Shown piece by piece: positions 33,576 through 42,876 of a DNA stretch of 64,000 nucleotides. Position numbers and translations under genes: made by a program. The number at the start of each line of letters is the position of its first letter. Positions within the stretch are counted from its first letter, which is position 1. The stretch is from VXNE01 sp965200505 (GTDB lineage: Bacteria; Pseudomonadota; Gammaproteobacteria; Pseudomonadales; Azotimanducaceae). The notes below the pieces were generated by a model. It was not told where the DNA came from and made no database searches. It saw only the letters and a program-made list of their open reading frames with translations. The stretch spans positions 2,108,001-2,172,000 of the forward strand of contig OZ241343.1 of assembly GCA_965200505.1 (NCBI GenBank). Direction: 5' to 3'.

Positions 33576-34580
33576 CTAGGCCGCGAGCTCCGCCACGATG
33601 CTGGCCCGGGTTTCCTTCGGCAAGCCGCCGTAGGCGGCGGCCGTGCGATCCACGATGTCGCCGTAGCGGGCCTTGAAGGCTTGGGCGATCTTCGCCGGCT
33701 CCGCCACGATGGCGAAGGCGCCGAGCATGTCGTCCGAGATGAGGCCGGCCATCTCCGCCCAGCGGCCCTGCTTGGACATGGCGTTGAGCTCGGGCTGCAT
33801 CTCGCCGGCGCCGATGCTGTCCAGCACCGGTTTGTAGGCTGGCGTGGAGCCATAGAAGGCGATCTGCTGGCGCGTCTGCGCCTTGGCCCGTTCCACTTCT
33901 TGATCGTCCCGCCCGGTCACGACGAAGCAGGGGTAGCTGATCTCGAAATCCCCGCGCTGCTTGCCGGCCTTGGCGAAGCCGCGCTCCAAGGCGGGCAGCG
34001 TGGTCTCCCGCAGGTATTTCTCCGTGGTGAAGGCATGCACGATGATGCCGTCCGCCACTTCACCGGCCACCTCCGTCATCAACGGCCCCACCGCGGCGAG
34101 GAACACCCGCGGCGGGCCATGCTCGGTGTTGTCTGGCGTGAAGAACGGCGTCATCAGCGTGTGCTGGTAGAACTTGCCGGTGAACTGCAGGGGCTCGCCC
34201 TGGTGCCAATTTGCCCAGATGGCCCGCATGGCGAGGATGAACTCCCGCATCCGCGCCGCCGGGTGCGACCACGGCATGCTGAACCGCTTGGTGATGTGGG
34301 GGCGGATTTGCGAGCCGAGGCCAAGGACGAAGCGCCCTTCCGACGCCGCGTTCAGATCGTGGCCGATGTTGGCGAGCACCATCGGCGTGCGGGCGAAGGC
34401 GACGGCGATGCCGGTCATCAAATCGATGCGCTCGGTGCCTTGCGCCGCGAACGCGAGGGGCAGGAACGGATCGTGCGAGGTCTCGGCGGAGAGGATGCCG
34501 CCGTAGCCCATCTCCTCCAGTTCGCGGGCTTGCTCGCCCACCTTCGAGAGCTCCCAACCGACGTTGCCATCGACCTTCAT
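33576..34580 (-). CDS. LLM-class (F420/FMN-type) oxidoreductase 2
   Basis: A 334-residue paralogue of the preceding oxidoreductase, 40 bases upstream of it on the same strand and presumably in one transcript. Both share the MKVD start, GLGSQIRPHITKRFSMPW, TLMTPFFTPDNTEHGPPRV and AFYGSTPAYKPVLDSIGAGEMQPELNAMSKQGRW. The tandem pair keeps full length and all landmarks, which suggests both are functional with different substrates. Confidence 0.88.
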   Translation of the reverse strand: MKVDGNVGWELSKVGEQARELEEMGYGGILSAETSHDPFLPLAFAAQGTERIDLMTGIAVAFARTPMVLANIGHDLNAASEGRFVLGLGSQIRPHITKRFSMPWSHPAARMREFILAMRAIWANWHQGEPLQFTGKFYQHTLMTPFFTPDNTEHGPPRVFLAAVGPLMTEVAGEVADGIIVHAFTTEKYLRETTLPALERGFAKAGKQRGDFEISYPCFVVTGRDDQEVERAKAQTRQQIAFYGSTPAYKPVLDSIGAGEMQPELNAMSKQGRWAEMAGLISDDMLGAFAIVAEPAKIAQAFKARYGDIVDRTAAAYGGLPKETRASIVAELAA

Positions 34581-34630
34581 CGCCTACCTCCCCTGCGCAA
34601 GTTGTGCAAGCGCCATGACGGCGCGGTTCG

Positions 34631-37438
34631 TCATTCTTCCAACGGATTGCCGTCGTCGTCCAGCAGCACCACCTCGCCGAACTCAAGTGCCCGCACGTCC
34701 GCCTCGATCTTGGCGCGGTCGCCAACCACCACCCATACCAAAGAGTCGGGGCGGATGATGTCGATGGCGGCTTGGCGAATGTCCGCCTCGTCCATGCCGC
34801 GCACACGGTTCGCGTAGTGGTTCCAGAAGTCGTCCTCGAGCCGGAAGCGGACGATCGACGAGATGGAGTTGAGCACTGCCGCGGCGGTTTCCCAACGGCC
34901 GGGCAAGGAGAGCGTGCGTTGGTCCTTCACCTTGGCGATTTCCTCCGCCGTCGGGGGGCGCTCACCGCGAATCTCCACGATTTCCCGACGCAGCTCGGCC
35001 AAGGCTTCGGCCGTCTTGTCGGTTTGCACTGGGGACATGGCGTAAAACGGCCGTTGGCCTTGCGCGCCGTTGATGGCCGTGAAGGCGCCGTAGGACCAGC
35101 CCTTGTCTTCGCGCAGGTTCATGTTCACGCGGGCGGTGAAATCGCCGCCGAGCACTTGGTTCATCGCCATGATGGCGAAGTCCGCCTCGTTGTCGGGCGG
35201 TGGCGCCAAGTGGCCGGCGAGGATGACGGATTGCTCCGAATCCGGCCGATCCAAGAGATACACCGTCGGTTCGCTGCGATGCGCCACGGTGCCGATGTTC
35301 TTGGTGGGCACTTCAGCGGGCTGCCATGCACCGAAGCGGCTCTCGAGCAGCGGTTCCAACTCGGCCCGCGTCATGTCGCCCACCACGATGAGTGTGCCGT
35401 TGTTGGGCTTGAACCAAGCCTCGTGGAAGGCTGCCAAATCATCGGAGGTGAGGGCCGCGACGGATGCTTCCGTGCCGGTGCCGGAGGACGGTGCGCTGTA
35501 AGCATGGCCATCGCCATAGAGAAGCGTTGGGAAGACACGTTGGGCCAGCCCCCGAGGCTGGGCCTTCTCTTGCTTGATGGCGACGATGCGTTGCGCCTGC
35601 AGCCGCTCGAAGTCTCCTTGCGGGAAAACTGGGTTCAACACCACGTCCGCGAACACATCCGACGACGCTTCGAGGTGTTCCTTGAGCGTCCATAGAGACA
35701 CGACGGACATGTCCAAGTCTGACCCGGTGTCCATGTTCGCGCCCAGCCGCCGCAACTCATCGCTGATCTCTAAGGCAGTGCGGGTCCGAGTGCCTTCGTT
35801 GAGCATCGATAGGGCGAGGGAAGCCGTGCCGGGTGTGGCGAATTGGTCGGCCGCGAAACCAGCGTCGATCATCAGCAGCATCTGCACAACCGGGAGCGCG
35901 GGCCGTGCGGCCAGGATCACTTCCAAGCCGTTATCCAAGGTGAAGCGCTCAAAGGGCGGAAAAGTCACCGACGGCGGCTCTTCCGGTTCCGGCAGGCGCG
36001 AACGGTCAACGGCTGGCTTGGTGGTCGCGTAGTCGCCGAACGGGGTCACTTCCAGCACAAACTGGCCGCGCTTCATCCACTCGTTGGCGACGGCCCGCAA
36101 GTCCTCCAAAGTGGCGGTCTCCCAGCGTTCAAGGGTGGTCTTGTAGGCCGCGGGGTCGTCCAGATAGACCTCGTAGGCCGCCAAGAGATCGCTCTTGCCA
36201 CCGAAGCCGCCGACGCGCTCGATGCCGGCGATGAAACCAGACTGCCGCGTGGCCACCACCCGCTGCAGTTCGTCCGCGGTGGCGCCGTCCGCCAGCAACG
36301 TGGCGACTTCCGCGTCGATGATGGCATTGATGTCCGCCAAAGCCTGGCCCGGCATGGCGGTGGCGACCACGCCGAAGATGCCGGCGATTTCCATGGGGAA
36401 CGCGAACACGCTCACGTCGGACGCCACGCGCTCGTCATACACCAAGCGCTTGTACAGGCGCGACGTCTTGCCTTCGCTCAGGATGCCGGCCACGAGGTCG
36501 AGTTGGTCCGCTGCCAAGCTGCCGAAGCCCGGCATGGTCCAGAACTTGTATAGCCGCGCTTGGGGCACGCGGTCCTTCTTGTGATGGTGGCGAACGCCGC
36601 GCAGCTCGGGAACCCACTCCTTCTGCCGCGCCAGCGGCGGCCCGGCGGGGATGTGGCCGAAGTGGCGCTCCACCCGTGCCTTCACGTCTTGGGCATCCAC
36701 GTCCCCGGCCACCACGATCACCGCGTTGGCCGCGCCGTAGAACCGCTTGAACCAGCGCCTCACGTCGTCCAGGGTGGCGGCGTTCAAGTCCTCAATGCTG
36801 CCGATCACGGGCCATGAATACGGGTGGCCGGCTGGAAAGATGTTCTCGAACGCCACGTTGAACACGCGGCCATACGGCTGGTTCTCGCCTTGGCGCTTCT
36901 CGTTCTGCACCACGCCGCGCTGTTCGTCCAGCCGCGCTTGGTCAACGGCGCCCAACAAATGCCCCATCCGGTCGGATTCCATCCACAGCGCCAAGTCCAA
37001 CGCATTCTTCGGCACCACCTCGAAGTAATTGGTGCGATCTGGGTTGGTGGTGCCGTTCATGCCGGTGGCGCCGACGCGCTCGAACGGCTCGAAGAACTCG
37101 CCTGGGTAGTTCTCCGTGCCGTTGAACATCAGGTGCTCGAAGAGGTGTGCAAAGCCCGTCTTGCCCGGCTGCTCATTCTTCGAGCCAACGTGGTACCACA
37201 CGTTCACGGCCACGATGGGTGCCTTGTGGTCTTCATGGACGATGAGCGTGAGGCCGTTGTTCAGCGTGAACTTCTCGAACGGGATGTCGATGGCGGCGGC
37301 GTTGGCCGGTGCCGCCTCGTCTTGCCCGAAGGCCGAGCCGGCCGCGCCGAGAACGAACGCGGCCACCAAGCCGGCGCTGGGCCAACGTGCGCGGTGCGGG
37401 GTGGGGGTCGGCGATTCAGCGCGTTGGCAGCGCGACAT
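34631..37438 (-). CDS. Two-domain M16 family zinc peptidase, exported
   Basis: A 935-residue pitrilysin-type peptidase with an N-terminal signal (GLVAAFVLGAAGSAFG, residues 23-38). The inverted zinc motif HLFEH is at residues 98-102 in KTGFAHLFEHLMFNG. The second, inactive M16 half begins near residue 500 (FERFTLDNGLEVILAARPALP). Size and domain plan match periplasmic PqqL/FusC-type peptidases. The gene lies 39 bases downstream of a TonB-dependent receptor gene on the same strand, so it may digest a protein or peptide imported by that receptor. That role is inference from FusA/FusC precedent. Confidence 0.92.
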   Translation of the reverse strand: MSRCQRAESPTPTPHRARWPSAGLVAAFVLGAAGSAFGQDEAAPANAAAIDIPFEKFTLNNGLTLIVHEDHKAPIVAVNVWYHVGSKNEQPGKTGFAHLFEHLMFNGTENYPGEFFEPFERVGATGMNGTTNPDRTNYFEVVPKNALDLALWMESDRMGHLLGAVDQARLDEQRGVVQNEKRQGENQPYGRVFNVAFENIFPAGHPYSWPVIGSIEDLNAATLDDVRRWFKRFYGAANAVIVVAGDVDAQDVKARVERHFGHIPAGPPLARQKEWVPELRGVRHHHKKDRVPQARLYKFWTMPGFGSLAADQLDLVAGILSEGKTSRLYKRLVYDERVASDVSVFAFPMEIAGIFGVVATAMPGQALADINAIIDAEVATLLADGATADELQRVVATRQSGFIAGIERVGGFGGKSDLLAAYEVYLDDPAAYKTTLERWETATLEDLRAVANEWMKRGQFVLEVTPFGDYATTKPAVDRSRLPEPEEPPSVTFPPFERFTLDNGLEVILAARPALPVVQMLLMIDAGFAADQFATPGTASLALSMLNEGTRTRTALEISDELRRLGANMDTGSDLDMSVVSLWTLKEHLEASSDVFADVVLNPVFPQGDFERLQAQRIVAIKQEKAQPRGLAQRVFPTLLYGDGHAYSAPSSGTGTEASVAALTSDDLAAFHEAWFKPNNGTLIVVGDMTRAELEPLLESRFGAWQPAEVPTKNIGTVAHRSEPTVYLLDRPDSEQSVILAGHLAPPPDNEADFAIMAMNQVLGGDFTARVNMNLREDKGWSYGAFTAINGAQGQRPFYAMSPVQTDKTAEALAELRREIVEIRGERPPTAEEIAKVKDQRTLSLPGRWETAAAVLNSISSIVRFRLEDDFWNHYANRVRGMDEADIRQAAIDIIRPDSLVWVVVGDRAKIEADVRALEFGEVVLLDDDGNPLEE

Positions 37439-37477
37439 GCTCAGTTCCTTGATGTTGGTTGAAGGCTGGTGCCACGC

Positions 37478-39823
37478 TCATGGCCGCAGGGTGAATTCGA
37501 GGCCCATGACGCGCGGCGTCTGATACGCGAAGCACGGCTCGCGCAGAATTAGCTGGATGGCGCAATCCAGTACGATCTCGTCCTCGTTCGTCAGGTTGAG
37601 GGCGAAGAAGGTCGCCTGCCAACGGTCTCCGGCGCCGCCTAGATTCACGCGCAGATCCGTTTGTTGGCGCTTCGGCACGATGGGTGTGCCCACGTTCAGC
37701 GATTGCTTCTGCTTCGCCACCAACGTGTGGTTCACCATCACGTTGAGTTGCATGTCGCGCGGCAGCGGATGGCTGTAGTCCACCGTGAGGTGGCCGCTCC
37801 ACTCCGGCGAATAGGGCAGTTTCGTGCCGGGCGGATTGTCGTTGTTCTGTTCATCCAACTCGGCCTCGTTGAAATCGAAACCCAGGTTGATGCGCCACTG
37901 ATCCGTTGGCCGCGCCACGAGGTCCACCTCAATGCCCTGGCTGTGCGCGGCGCCGGCGTTGGCGTTGTAGTTCTTGTTGATGGTGGGCAGGTTCAGCTGC
38001 TGGAAGCCCAGAATGGTGTCTTGCCAATCGAAGTAGTAGATGGAGGTGGTGAGGTTCAAGCGGTTGTCGAAGAGACGCGTCTTCAGGCCCAGCTCGTAGT
38101 TCGTCACGCTGTCGCCGTCGTAGGTGATCCGGGAGGTGGCGATGGCCGCGGCTTGGTTGCCGGTGAGCCCCTCCGGGTTGCCGGCGAACGGCGGCAGGTC
38201 TGGCAGCACGGCGTCGCCGGCGCCCGATAGCTGCCGGGCGTTGAACTCTTGGCCCAAGTTCACGTTGCCCGGACGGAAGCCGGTGGTGACATTGAAATAG
38301 GTGAGCGTGCGGTCCGACATCCAGTAGGAAACACCCACCTTGGGCGAAAACACTTTGTCTGCCGTCTCCACCGTGCTGTCCTCAAGGGTCTGCTTCATGT
38401 CCGTCCAGCGCAGGCCGGCGGTGAGCTCGATGGTGGGTGACACGGCGTAGCTGGTTTCGCCGAACACGCTGAACTCATCCAACGTATCGACGTGTTCGTT
38501 GGAGGGGTCTGAGTAGAACGCGCGATACACGTCTTGGGTGCGCGTTGCGTTCGCCAACCACGGCTGCATCAGGAAGGGCTGGAAGTCCCGCCGGAAATCG
38601 TCGCTGTCCTTCATGAAGGCACCGACCAGCCAACGCCAAGGGCCATCCGAATCCGAGATCAACTTGGCCTCGAACGTGGTGCGCTCGGATTCGGCGGTGC
38701 TGTCGTTGTTGAAGGCGAGCTGATTGGTTCTCGCCGTTGGATTGGCGAGATCGATTTGCCATCCCTCGGCCAACAGGGCGGGAATCTCGTCTGGGTTGTC
38801 ACCGGCGCGGGCCACGATGTTGAACTGGATGAACCAGTCGAAGAAGGCGGCCACGGTCTCGGCGTATTCGCGCTCGCTGTGGGCAGCCCGATCCATGAAC
38901 GACGCGGCGAGTTGCAGCGTGGCCCAATCGAAGTCGTAGTCTGCGTTCAGGGCGAACACGTCCACTTGATCCGTGGATTGGGGCGTCACGCCCGGAATGC
39001 GCACGTTGAGCTGCTCCTTGTAGCGCGTCTGTCCTGCCACCCAGCCTTCAGTGTCGGTTTGCACGGTGAAGAACGAGCCTTCGACGGAAAGCCGGTCCGA
39101 CACCACCCACAGCGCGGCGATGCGCCCGCCGGTGGATTGTTCGGAGTTCGTGTCCTCCTCGTTGTTCGGCTCGTTCTCGAACCAGCCGGCACGGTTCTCG
39201 TCGAAGGCGGTGAAGCGCAGCGCGAAGGCGTCGCTCACGGGCAGGTTGAGCATCCCGTCCAAGCGATGCCCCAAGTCCGACGATTCCTCGTTCTGGTTCA
39301 CGCTCGCGCGGACCTTCCAGTCGATGCCGTCCAGCGAGGGCTTGTTCTGGATGAAGCGGATGGTGCCGCCCACCGAGCCTTCCCCGAACAATGTGCCCTG
39401 CGGCCCCTTCAACACCTCCACCCGGTCGATGTCGAACAGGTTGCCGCCGAATTGCCGCGCCGGGCCTTGGGCGGAGGTCATGGGCACGTCGTCCAGATAC
39501 ACGGAGACGGCCGCGTAGGTCTGCTGGTACGACTCGGTGCCCGTCTGCGAGGAGACGCCGCGCACCGCGTAGCGGTTGTTGCTGGCGCTGGCGCCTTCGC
39601 TCATGTTGAGGCCGGTGATGTTGCGGAACAGCCCCTGCATGTTGGTGACGCCGAGCTCCTCGATCATCTGGCCGCTGACGGCGCTGATCGCCTGCGGCGT
39701 CTCCATCAGGTTCGTCTCGCGGTGCGTCGCGGTGACGACGATTTCCTCTATGTTCTCCGTTTCTTGGGCCGAAATTGCCGTTGCCGCGAGCGCCATCGCC
39801 GCGACTAGAAGGCGGTTCAACAT
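37478..39823 (-). CDS. TonB-dependent outer-membrane receptor 1
   Basis: A 781-residue receptor. The signal peptide (VAAMALAATAISA) is followed by a plug domain starting EEIVVTATHRETNLMETPQAI with NRYAVRGVSSQTG and FGEGSVGGTIRFIQNKP, then a beta-barrel ending in the aromatic terminus VMGLEFTLRP. It belongs to the group with a TATHRET-type N-terminus that lacks a visible secretin/STN signalling domain, so no FecA-type regulation is expected. Substrate is unknown. It forms a putative operon with the M16 peptidase gene downstream. A paralogue lies at 55834-58233. Confidence 0.93.
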   Translation of the reverse strand: MLNRLLVAAMALAATAISAQETENIEEIVVTATHRETNLMETPQAISAVSGQMIEELGVTNMQGLFRNITGLNMSEGASASNNRYAVRGVSSQTGTESYQQTYAAVSVYLDDVPMTSAQGPARQFGGNLFDIDRVEVLKGPQGTLFGEGSVGGTIRFIQNKPSLDGIDWKVRASVNQNEESSDLGHRLDGMLNLPVSDAFALRFTAFDENRAGWFENEPNNEEDTNSEQSTGGRIAALWVVSDRLSVEGSFFTVQTDTEGWVAGQTRYKEQLNVRIPGVTPQSTDQVDVFALNADYDFDWATLQLAASFMDRAAHSEREYAETVAAFFDWFIQFNIVARAGDNPDEIPALLAEGWQIDLANPTARTNQLAFNNDSTAESERTTFEAKLISDSDGPWRWLVGAFMKDSDDFRRDFQPFLMQPWLANATRTQDVYRAFYSDPSNEHVDTLDEFSVFGETSYAVSPTIELTAGLRWTDMKQTLEDSTVETADKVFSPKVGVSYWMSDRTLTYFNVTTGFRPGNVNLGQEFNARQLSGAGDAVLPDLPPFAGNPEGLTGNQAAAIATSRITYDGDSVTNYELGLKTRLFDNRLNLTTSIYYFDWQDTILGFQQLNLPTINKNYNANAGAAHSQGIEVDLVARPTDQWRINLGFDFNEAELDEQNNDNPPGTKLPYSPEWSGHLTVDYSHPLPRDMQLNVMVNHTLVAKQKQSLNVGTPIVPKRQQTDLRVNLGGAGDRWQATFFALNLTNEDEIVLDCAIQLILREPCFAYQTPRVMGLEFTLRP

Positions 39824-40060
39824 GATTCACTCCCCCAGATTTGCGCGGCGGACTTTAGCGGAAACCCACGCCCGGCGCCACGCGATGGGCGTGCCCGGCC
39901 CTGCGTCAGCCACGGCGTCAGTGCCCAAGGCTCCACTGGGTCATGCCGAGCGATGCTTGTGCGAGATCGCTCTTATTTGCGCGCGACATCCGCCCGCCGT
40001 GCCAATTCGACACCAATTCGGTGCGCGGAAGGGGCACAGTTGGCGCCTTGGCGCCGAACG

Positions 40061-41221
40061 ATGCCCGGAAACGACCCAATGCAGTCCAGCGACACGCCAT
40101 ACAAGGTGCTCTTCAAAGACCCGGGCCTCTTTGAGGAGACGGTGCGCTTGGTCGCCCCCGAACTCGCGGATGCGCTGGACTTCACGACCGCCGCCTCCCT
40201 CGACAAGGAACACCTGACGGCGTCCAACCTCAGCCGCCTGCAGGACCAGCTCCGCCGCGTCGAGTTCAAGGAGGGTGTGCTCAAGAACGGCCGCCGCCCC
40301 TACATCTTGGTGCTGTTGGAGTTCCAATCCCGCCACGACCCAGACATGGCGTGGCGCATGCGCGACTACCTCCATCTCGTCGAGTCCGACCTGCGCGAGA
40401 CCGGCACGTTGGAACGGGAGGGCGCCCTGCCGCCCATGCTCTCCATCGTGGTACACAACGGCGAGGGGCATTGGCGGGCCACCGCGGAGTGTGCCGGCCC
40501 ACTGGTCGGCGACGGGCCGCCGGCGCGGATCCCGATGTATGCTACGGTGGACTTGCAAGTGCTGGCGCGGGGGCCGGATGCCCAAGGCCGCACACTGGCG
40601 CCCGGCAGCCGCCTGGCGACGCTGGCGGCGTTGGAGTCGTCGCCACCTGCGGCGCTGCCGGGGGTGCTGCGGACAGCGTTCCAGCGTTACGGCGGCGCGG
40701 ATTCCGCGGCGCTGCGGCGCGGGCTGCATCTGCGGGTCGAGGCGGCGCTCACGCGCCGGGGCATGGCGACGGGGCTGCCTGCGCTGGCGGAGTTCGAGCG
40801 GCTGCTCGCACAGAGACGAGGAGGGCACATGACGGCGATGTTGGACGCGACGCTGGAGCGTTGGGAGAAGGCGAAGATCGCCGAAGGCGTTGAGCGTGGT
40901 TTGGCGCAGGGTGTTGAGCGTGGCTTGGCGGAAGGTGTTGAGCGTGGCCTGGCGCAGGGCATCGAGCAGGGCTTGGCGGAGGGCGTTGAGCGGGGCGCGG
41001 CACAGGGGCGTGTCGCGCTGCTTGGGCAACTGGCGGAGCGGCGCTTCGGCACCAGCGTGGCGGACCAGTTGACGGCGTTGTTGGCCGACGAATCCGACCT
41101 GTCGCGCTTGGACGAGGCTGGCCTGTGGTTGGTGGAATGTCACACCGGCGAGGCGCTGCTCGCACGGCTCAAAGACGGTGGACGCGCCGTGGTCGACAGT
41201 GCGCCGCTGAGAAGAGGCTAA
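40061..41221 (+). CDS. Rpn family recombination-promoting nuclease with internal start
   Basis: A 386-residue protein. The N-terminal Rpn/transposase_31 PD-(D/E)XK nuclease domain begins YKVLFKDPGLFEETVRLVAP and has catalytic-type residues D62 in LQDQLRRVEF and the E-x-Q motif in ILVLLEFQSRHDPDMAWRMR (E87, Q89). After a linker and helical region comes a 5 x 8-residue repeat (EGVERGLA/QGVERGLA), then a C-terminal domain with DQLTALLADESDLSRLDEAGLWL. An in-frame ATG at 40829 follows GAGGAGGG and would give a separate 130-residue C-terminal protein, as known for Rpn systems where the small form is an antitoxin. Start 40079 is an alternative to 40061. The family call is solid; the two-product model is inference. 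Confidence 0.82.
   Translation: MPGNDPMQSSDTPYKVLFKDPGLFEETVRLVAPELADALDFTTAASLDKEHLTASNLSRLQDQLRRVEFKEGVLKNGRRPYILVLLEFQSRHDPDMAWRMRDYLHLVESDLRETGTLEREGALPPMLSIVVHNGEGHWRATAECAGPLVGDGPPARIPMYATVDLQVLARGPDAQGRTLAPGSRLATLAALESSPPAALPGVLRTAFQRYGGADSAALRRGLHLRVEAALTRRGMATGLPALAEFERLLAQRRGGHMTAMLDATLERWEKAKIAEGVERGLAQGVERGLAEGVERGLAQGIEQGLAEGVERGAAQGRVALLGQLAERRFGTSVADQLTALLADESDLSRLDEAGLWLVECHTGEALLARLKDGGRAVVDSAPLRRG
40829..41221 (+). CDS. Internal-start small Rpn protein (candidate antitoxin)
   Basis: ATG at 40829 is in frame within the rpn-like gene and preceded by GAGGAGGG at 40818-40825. The product, starting MTAMLDATLERWEKAKIAEG, contains the repeat and C-terminal domain but no nuclease. 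The same Shine-Dalgarno and start are preserved in the detached duplicate at 41361. Published Rpn pairs use such intragenic small proteins to inhibit the nuclease. Confidence 0.5.
   Translation: MTAMLDATLERWEKAKIAEGVERGLAQGVERGLAEGVERGLAQGIEQGLAEGVERGAAQGRVALLGQLAERRFGTSVADQLTALLADESDLSRLDEAGLWLVECHTGEALLARLKDGGRAVVDSAPLRRG
40883..41002 (+). repeat. Five 24-bp repeats within the rpn-like gene
   Basis: Units encode E/Q-G-V/I-E-R/Q-G-L/A-A. The downstream duplicate retains only about one and a half units, showing that the array expands and contracts in whole codon blocks and so alters linker length without a frameshift. Confidence 0.75.
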
Positions 41222-41250
41222 GGTCCCATGACGGTGCCCTGTACATGAGC

Positions 41251-41660
41251 GGCGCGGGCTGCATGCGGTCGAGGCGGCGCTCGTGCGTCGGGGCATGGCG
41301 GCGGGGCTGCCTGCGCTGGCGGAGTTCGAGCGGCTGCTTGCACAGAGACGAGGAGGGCACATGACGGCGATGATGGAATTGACGCTGGAGCGCTGGGAGA
41401 AGGCGAAGATCGCCGAAGGCGTTGAGCGTGGCTTGACAGAGGGTACGGCACAGGGGCGCGTCGCGTTGCTTGGGCAGCTGGCGGCGCAGCGGTTCAGCGA
41501 TGGCGTGGCTGGCCAGTTGACGGCGCTGCTGGCGGACGAATCCGACCTGTCGCGCTTGGACGAAGCGGGCGTGTGGCTTCTCGAATGCGACACCGGCGAG
41601 GCGCTGCTGCAACGCCTCCGGGCCGCTGGACATGGGGCCGGCAACAGCGCCACCGGTTGA
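41251..41660 (+). pseudogene. Detached duplicate of the rpn C-terminal region
   Basis: From about 41251 (GCGCGGGCTGCATG) the sequence repeats the 3' third of the preceding gene. It encodes PALAEFERLLAQRRGGHMTA, a shortened repeat (EGVERGLTEGTAQG) and LTALLADESDLSRLDEAGVWLL. The nuclease domain is absent. An intact frame from ATG 41361, behind the conserved GAGGAGG, would make a 99-residue protein ending GHGAGNSATG. It may be a dead tandem duplication or a free-standing copy of the small inhibitory form; the preserved ribosome site and frame favour expression. Confidence 0.6.
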
Positions 41661-41773
41661 CCGGCAGCGCAAGGGCTCAATCCTTTCATCCCCGTCGCCA
41701 ACGCCCCGATAACCTCCCGGCTCGGCGGTCACTTCGGCAATGAATGGGCTCCCGACGGCCCATGCGGAGGCCG

Positions 41774-42778
41774 CTAAGGGGGCATGGCACAGCCGTAGGC
41801 CGCGGCCAGCAACTCGTAGGAACGCACCCGGTCCGCGAACGTTGGCGTGATCGTCAGCACGACCACTTCGTCGGCGCCCGTCTCCCGCGCCAGTGCGTCA
41901 ATAGCCGCCTTCACCTCCGCCGGTGAGCCGATGATCTGCCGCGAGCGCTTGCCGCGCAGGCGTTCGAGTTCCGCGGCGGTGAAGGGGTGGGCGAGGGCTT
42001 CCTCCGGCGATGGTGGCGGCCCAAGGATGCCGCGGGCGCGGCGTTCGCGCTGAATCTCGCGGATGCGGCGGAACACATCGGCCTTCTCCGCGTCTTCGGT
42101 GGCGATGGCGAACACCCCGATGGACGTGTAGGGGGCGCTGCGCGGGCCGGGCGCGAAGTCTCGCCGGTAACGTTGCATCGCCGCGGCCGCCGGGCCGGGG
42201 GCAATGAAGTGCGCGAACGAGAAGGCGAGGCCGAATTGCGCCGCGTAAACGGCGCTGTCGAGGCTGGAGCCGAGCATCCACACGTCCGGCGTGGTGGCTG
42301 CCTTGGGCGTCGCTTCCAGGCGCTGGAATGCTTCGGTGAACGCCTTGGCGCCGGAAACGAAGGCCACCAAGTCCTTCACTTTGGCGGGGTAATACTCGAT
42401 GCCCAGCGGATTGCCGTAGGCCAACGCCGCGGCGGTGAGGCCGTCGCTGCCCGGTGCCCGGCCCACGCCCAAGTCGATGCGGCCAGGGTACAAGAGCTCC
42501 AACATTCGGAAGTTCTCGGCCACCTTGAACGGCGAATAGTGCGAGAGCATCACCCCACCGGAACCCACGCGGATGCGCTTGGTCTCGTGGGCCACGCGGG
42601 TGATGAGCACCTCCGGCGAAGAACTCGCCAACGTCTCGGTGGCATGGTGTTCCGCCAGCCAGTAGCGGTGGTAGCCGAGCGCGTCGCAGCGCCGCGCCAA
42701 CGCGATGGTGTGCTCCACGGCCGCGGCGGCATCCTCGCCGCGGCCGATGGGCGATTGATCGAGCACTCCGAGCTTCAT
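41774..42778 (-). CDS. LLM-class flavin-dependent oxidoreductase (MsnO8-like)
   Basis: A 334-residue luciferase-like monooxygenase. It starts MKLGVLDQSPIGRG and carries GYHRYWLAEHHATETLASSSP, RIRVGSGGVMLSHYSPFKVAE and YPGRIDLGVGRAPGSDG, the signature run of the MsnO8/YhbW branch, which differs from the two LLM proteins at 32528-34580. It probably uses FMNH2. The C-terminal GSPAEVKAAIDALARETGADEVVVLTI is typical. The gene is divergent from the Rieske oxygenase gene, and the 98-base gap between them holds the promoters. Confidence 0.9.
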   Translation of the reverse strand: MKLGVLDQSPIGRGEDAAAAVEHTIALARRCDALGYHRYWLAEHHATETLASSSPEVLITRVAHETKRIRVGSGGVMLSHYSPFKVAENFRMLELLYPGRIDLGVGRAPGSDGLTAAALAYGNPLGIEYYPAKVKDLVAFVSGAKAFTEAFQRLEATPKAATTPDVWMLGSSLDSAVYAAQFGLAFSFAHFIAPGPAAAAMQRYRRDFAPGPRSAPYTSIGVFAIATEDAEKADVFRRIREIQRERRARGILGPPPSPEEALAHPFTAAELERLRGKRSRQIIGSPAEVKAAIDALARETGADEVVVLTITPTFADRVRSYELLAAAYGCAMPP

Positions 42779-42876
42779 GGCTAAACCCTACCATCGCGGG
42801 AGCGGTGGTGTGGGTGGCCACTGCGCCATCGAATCCATGTAAAGTTGCCGCAACGCGCCACCGCCAGGAGCGCCCC

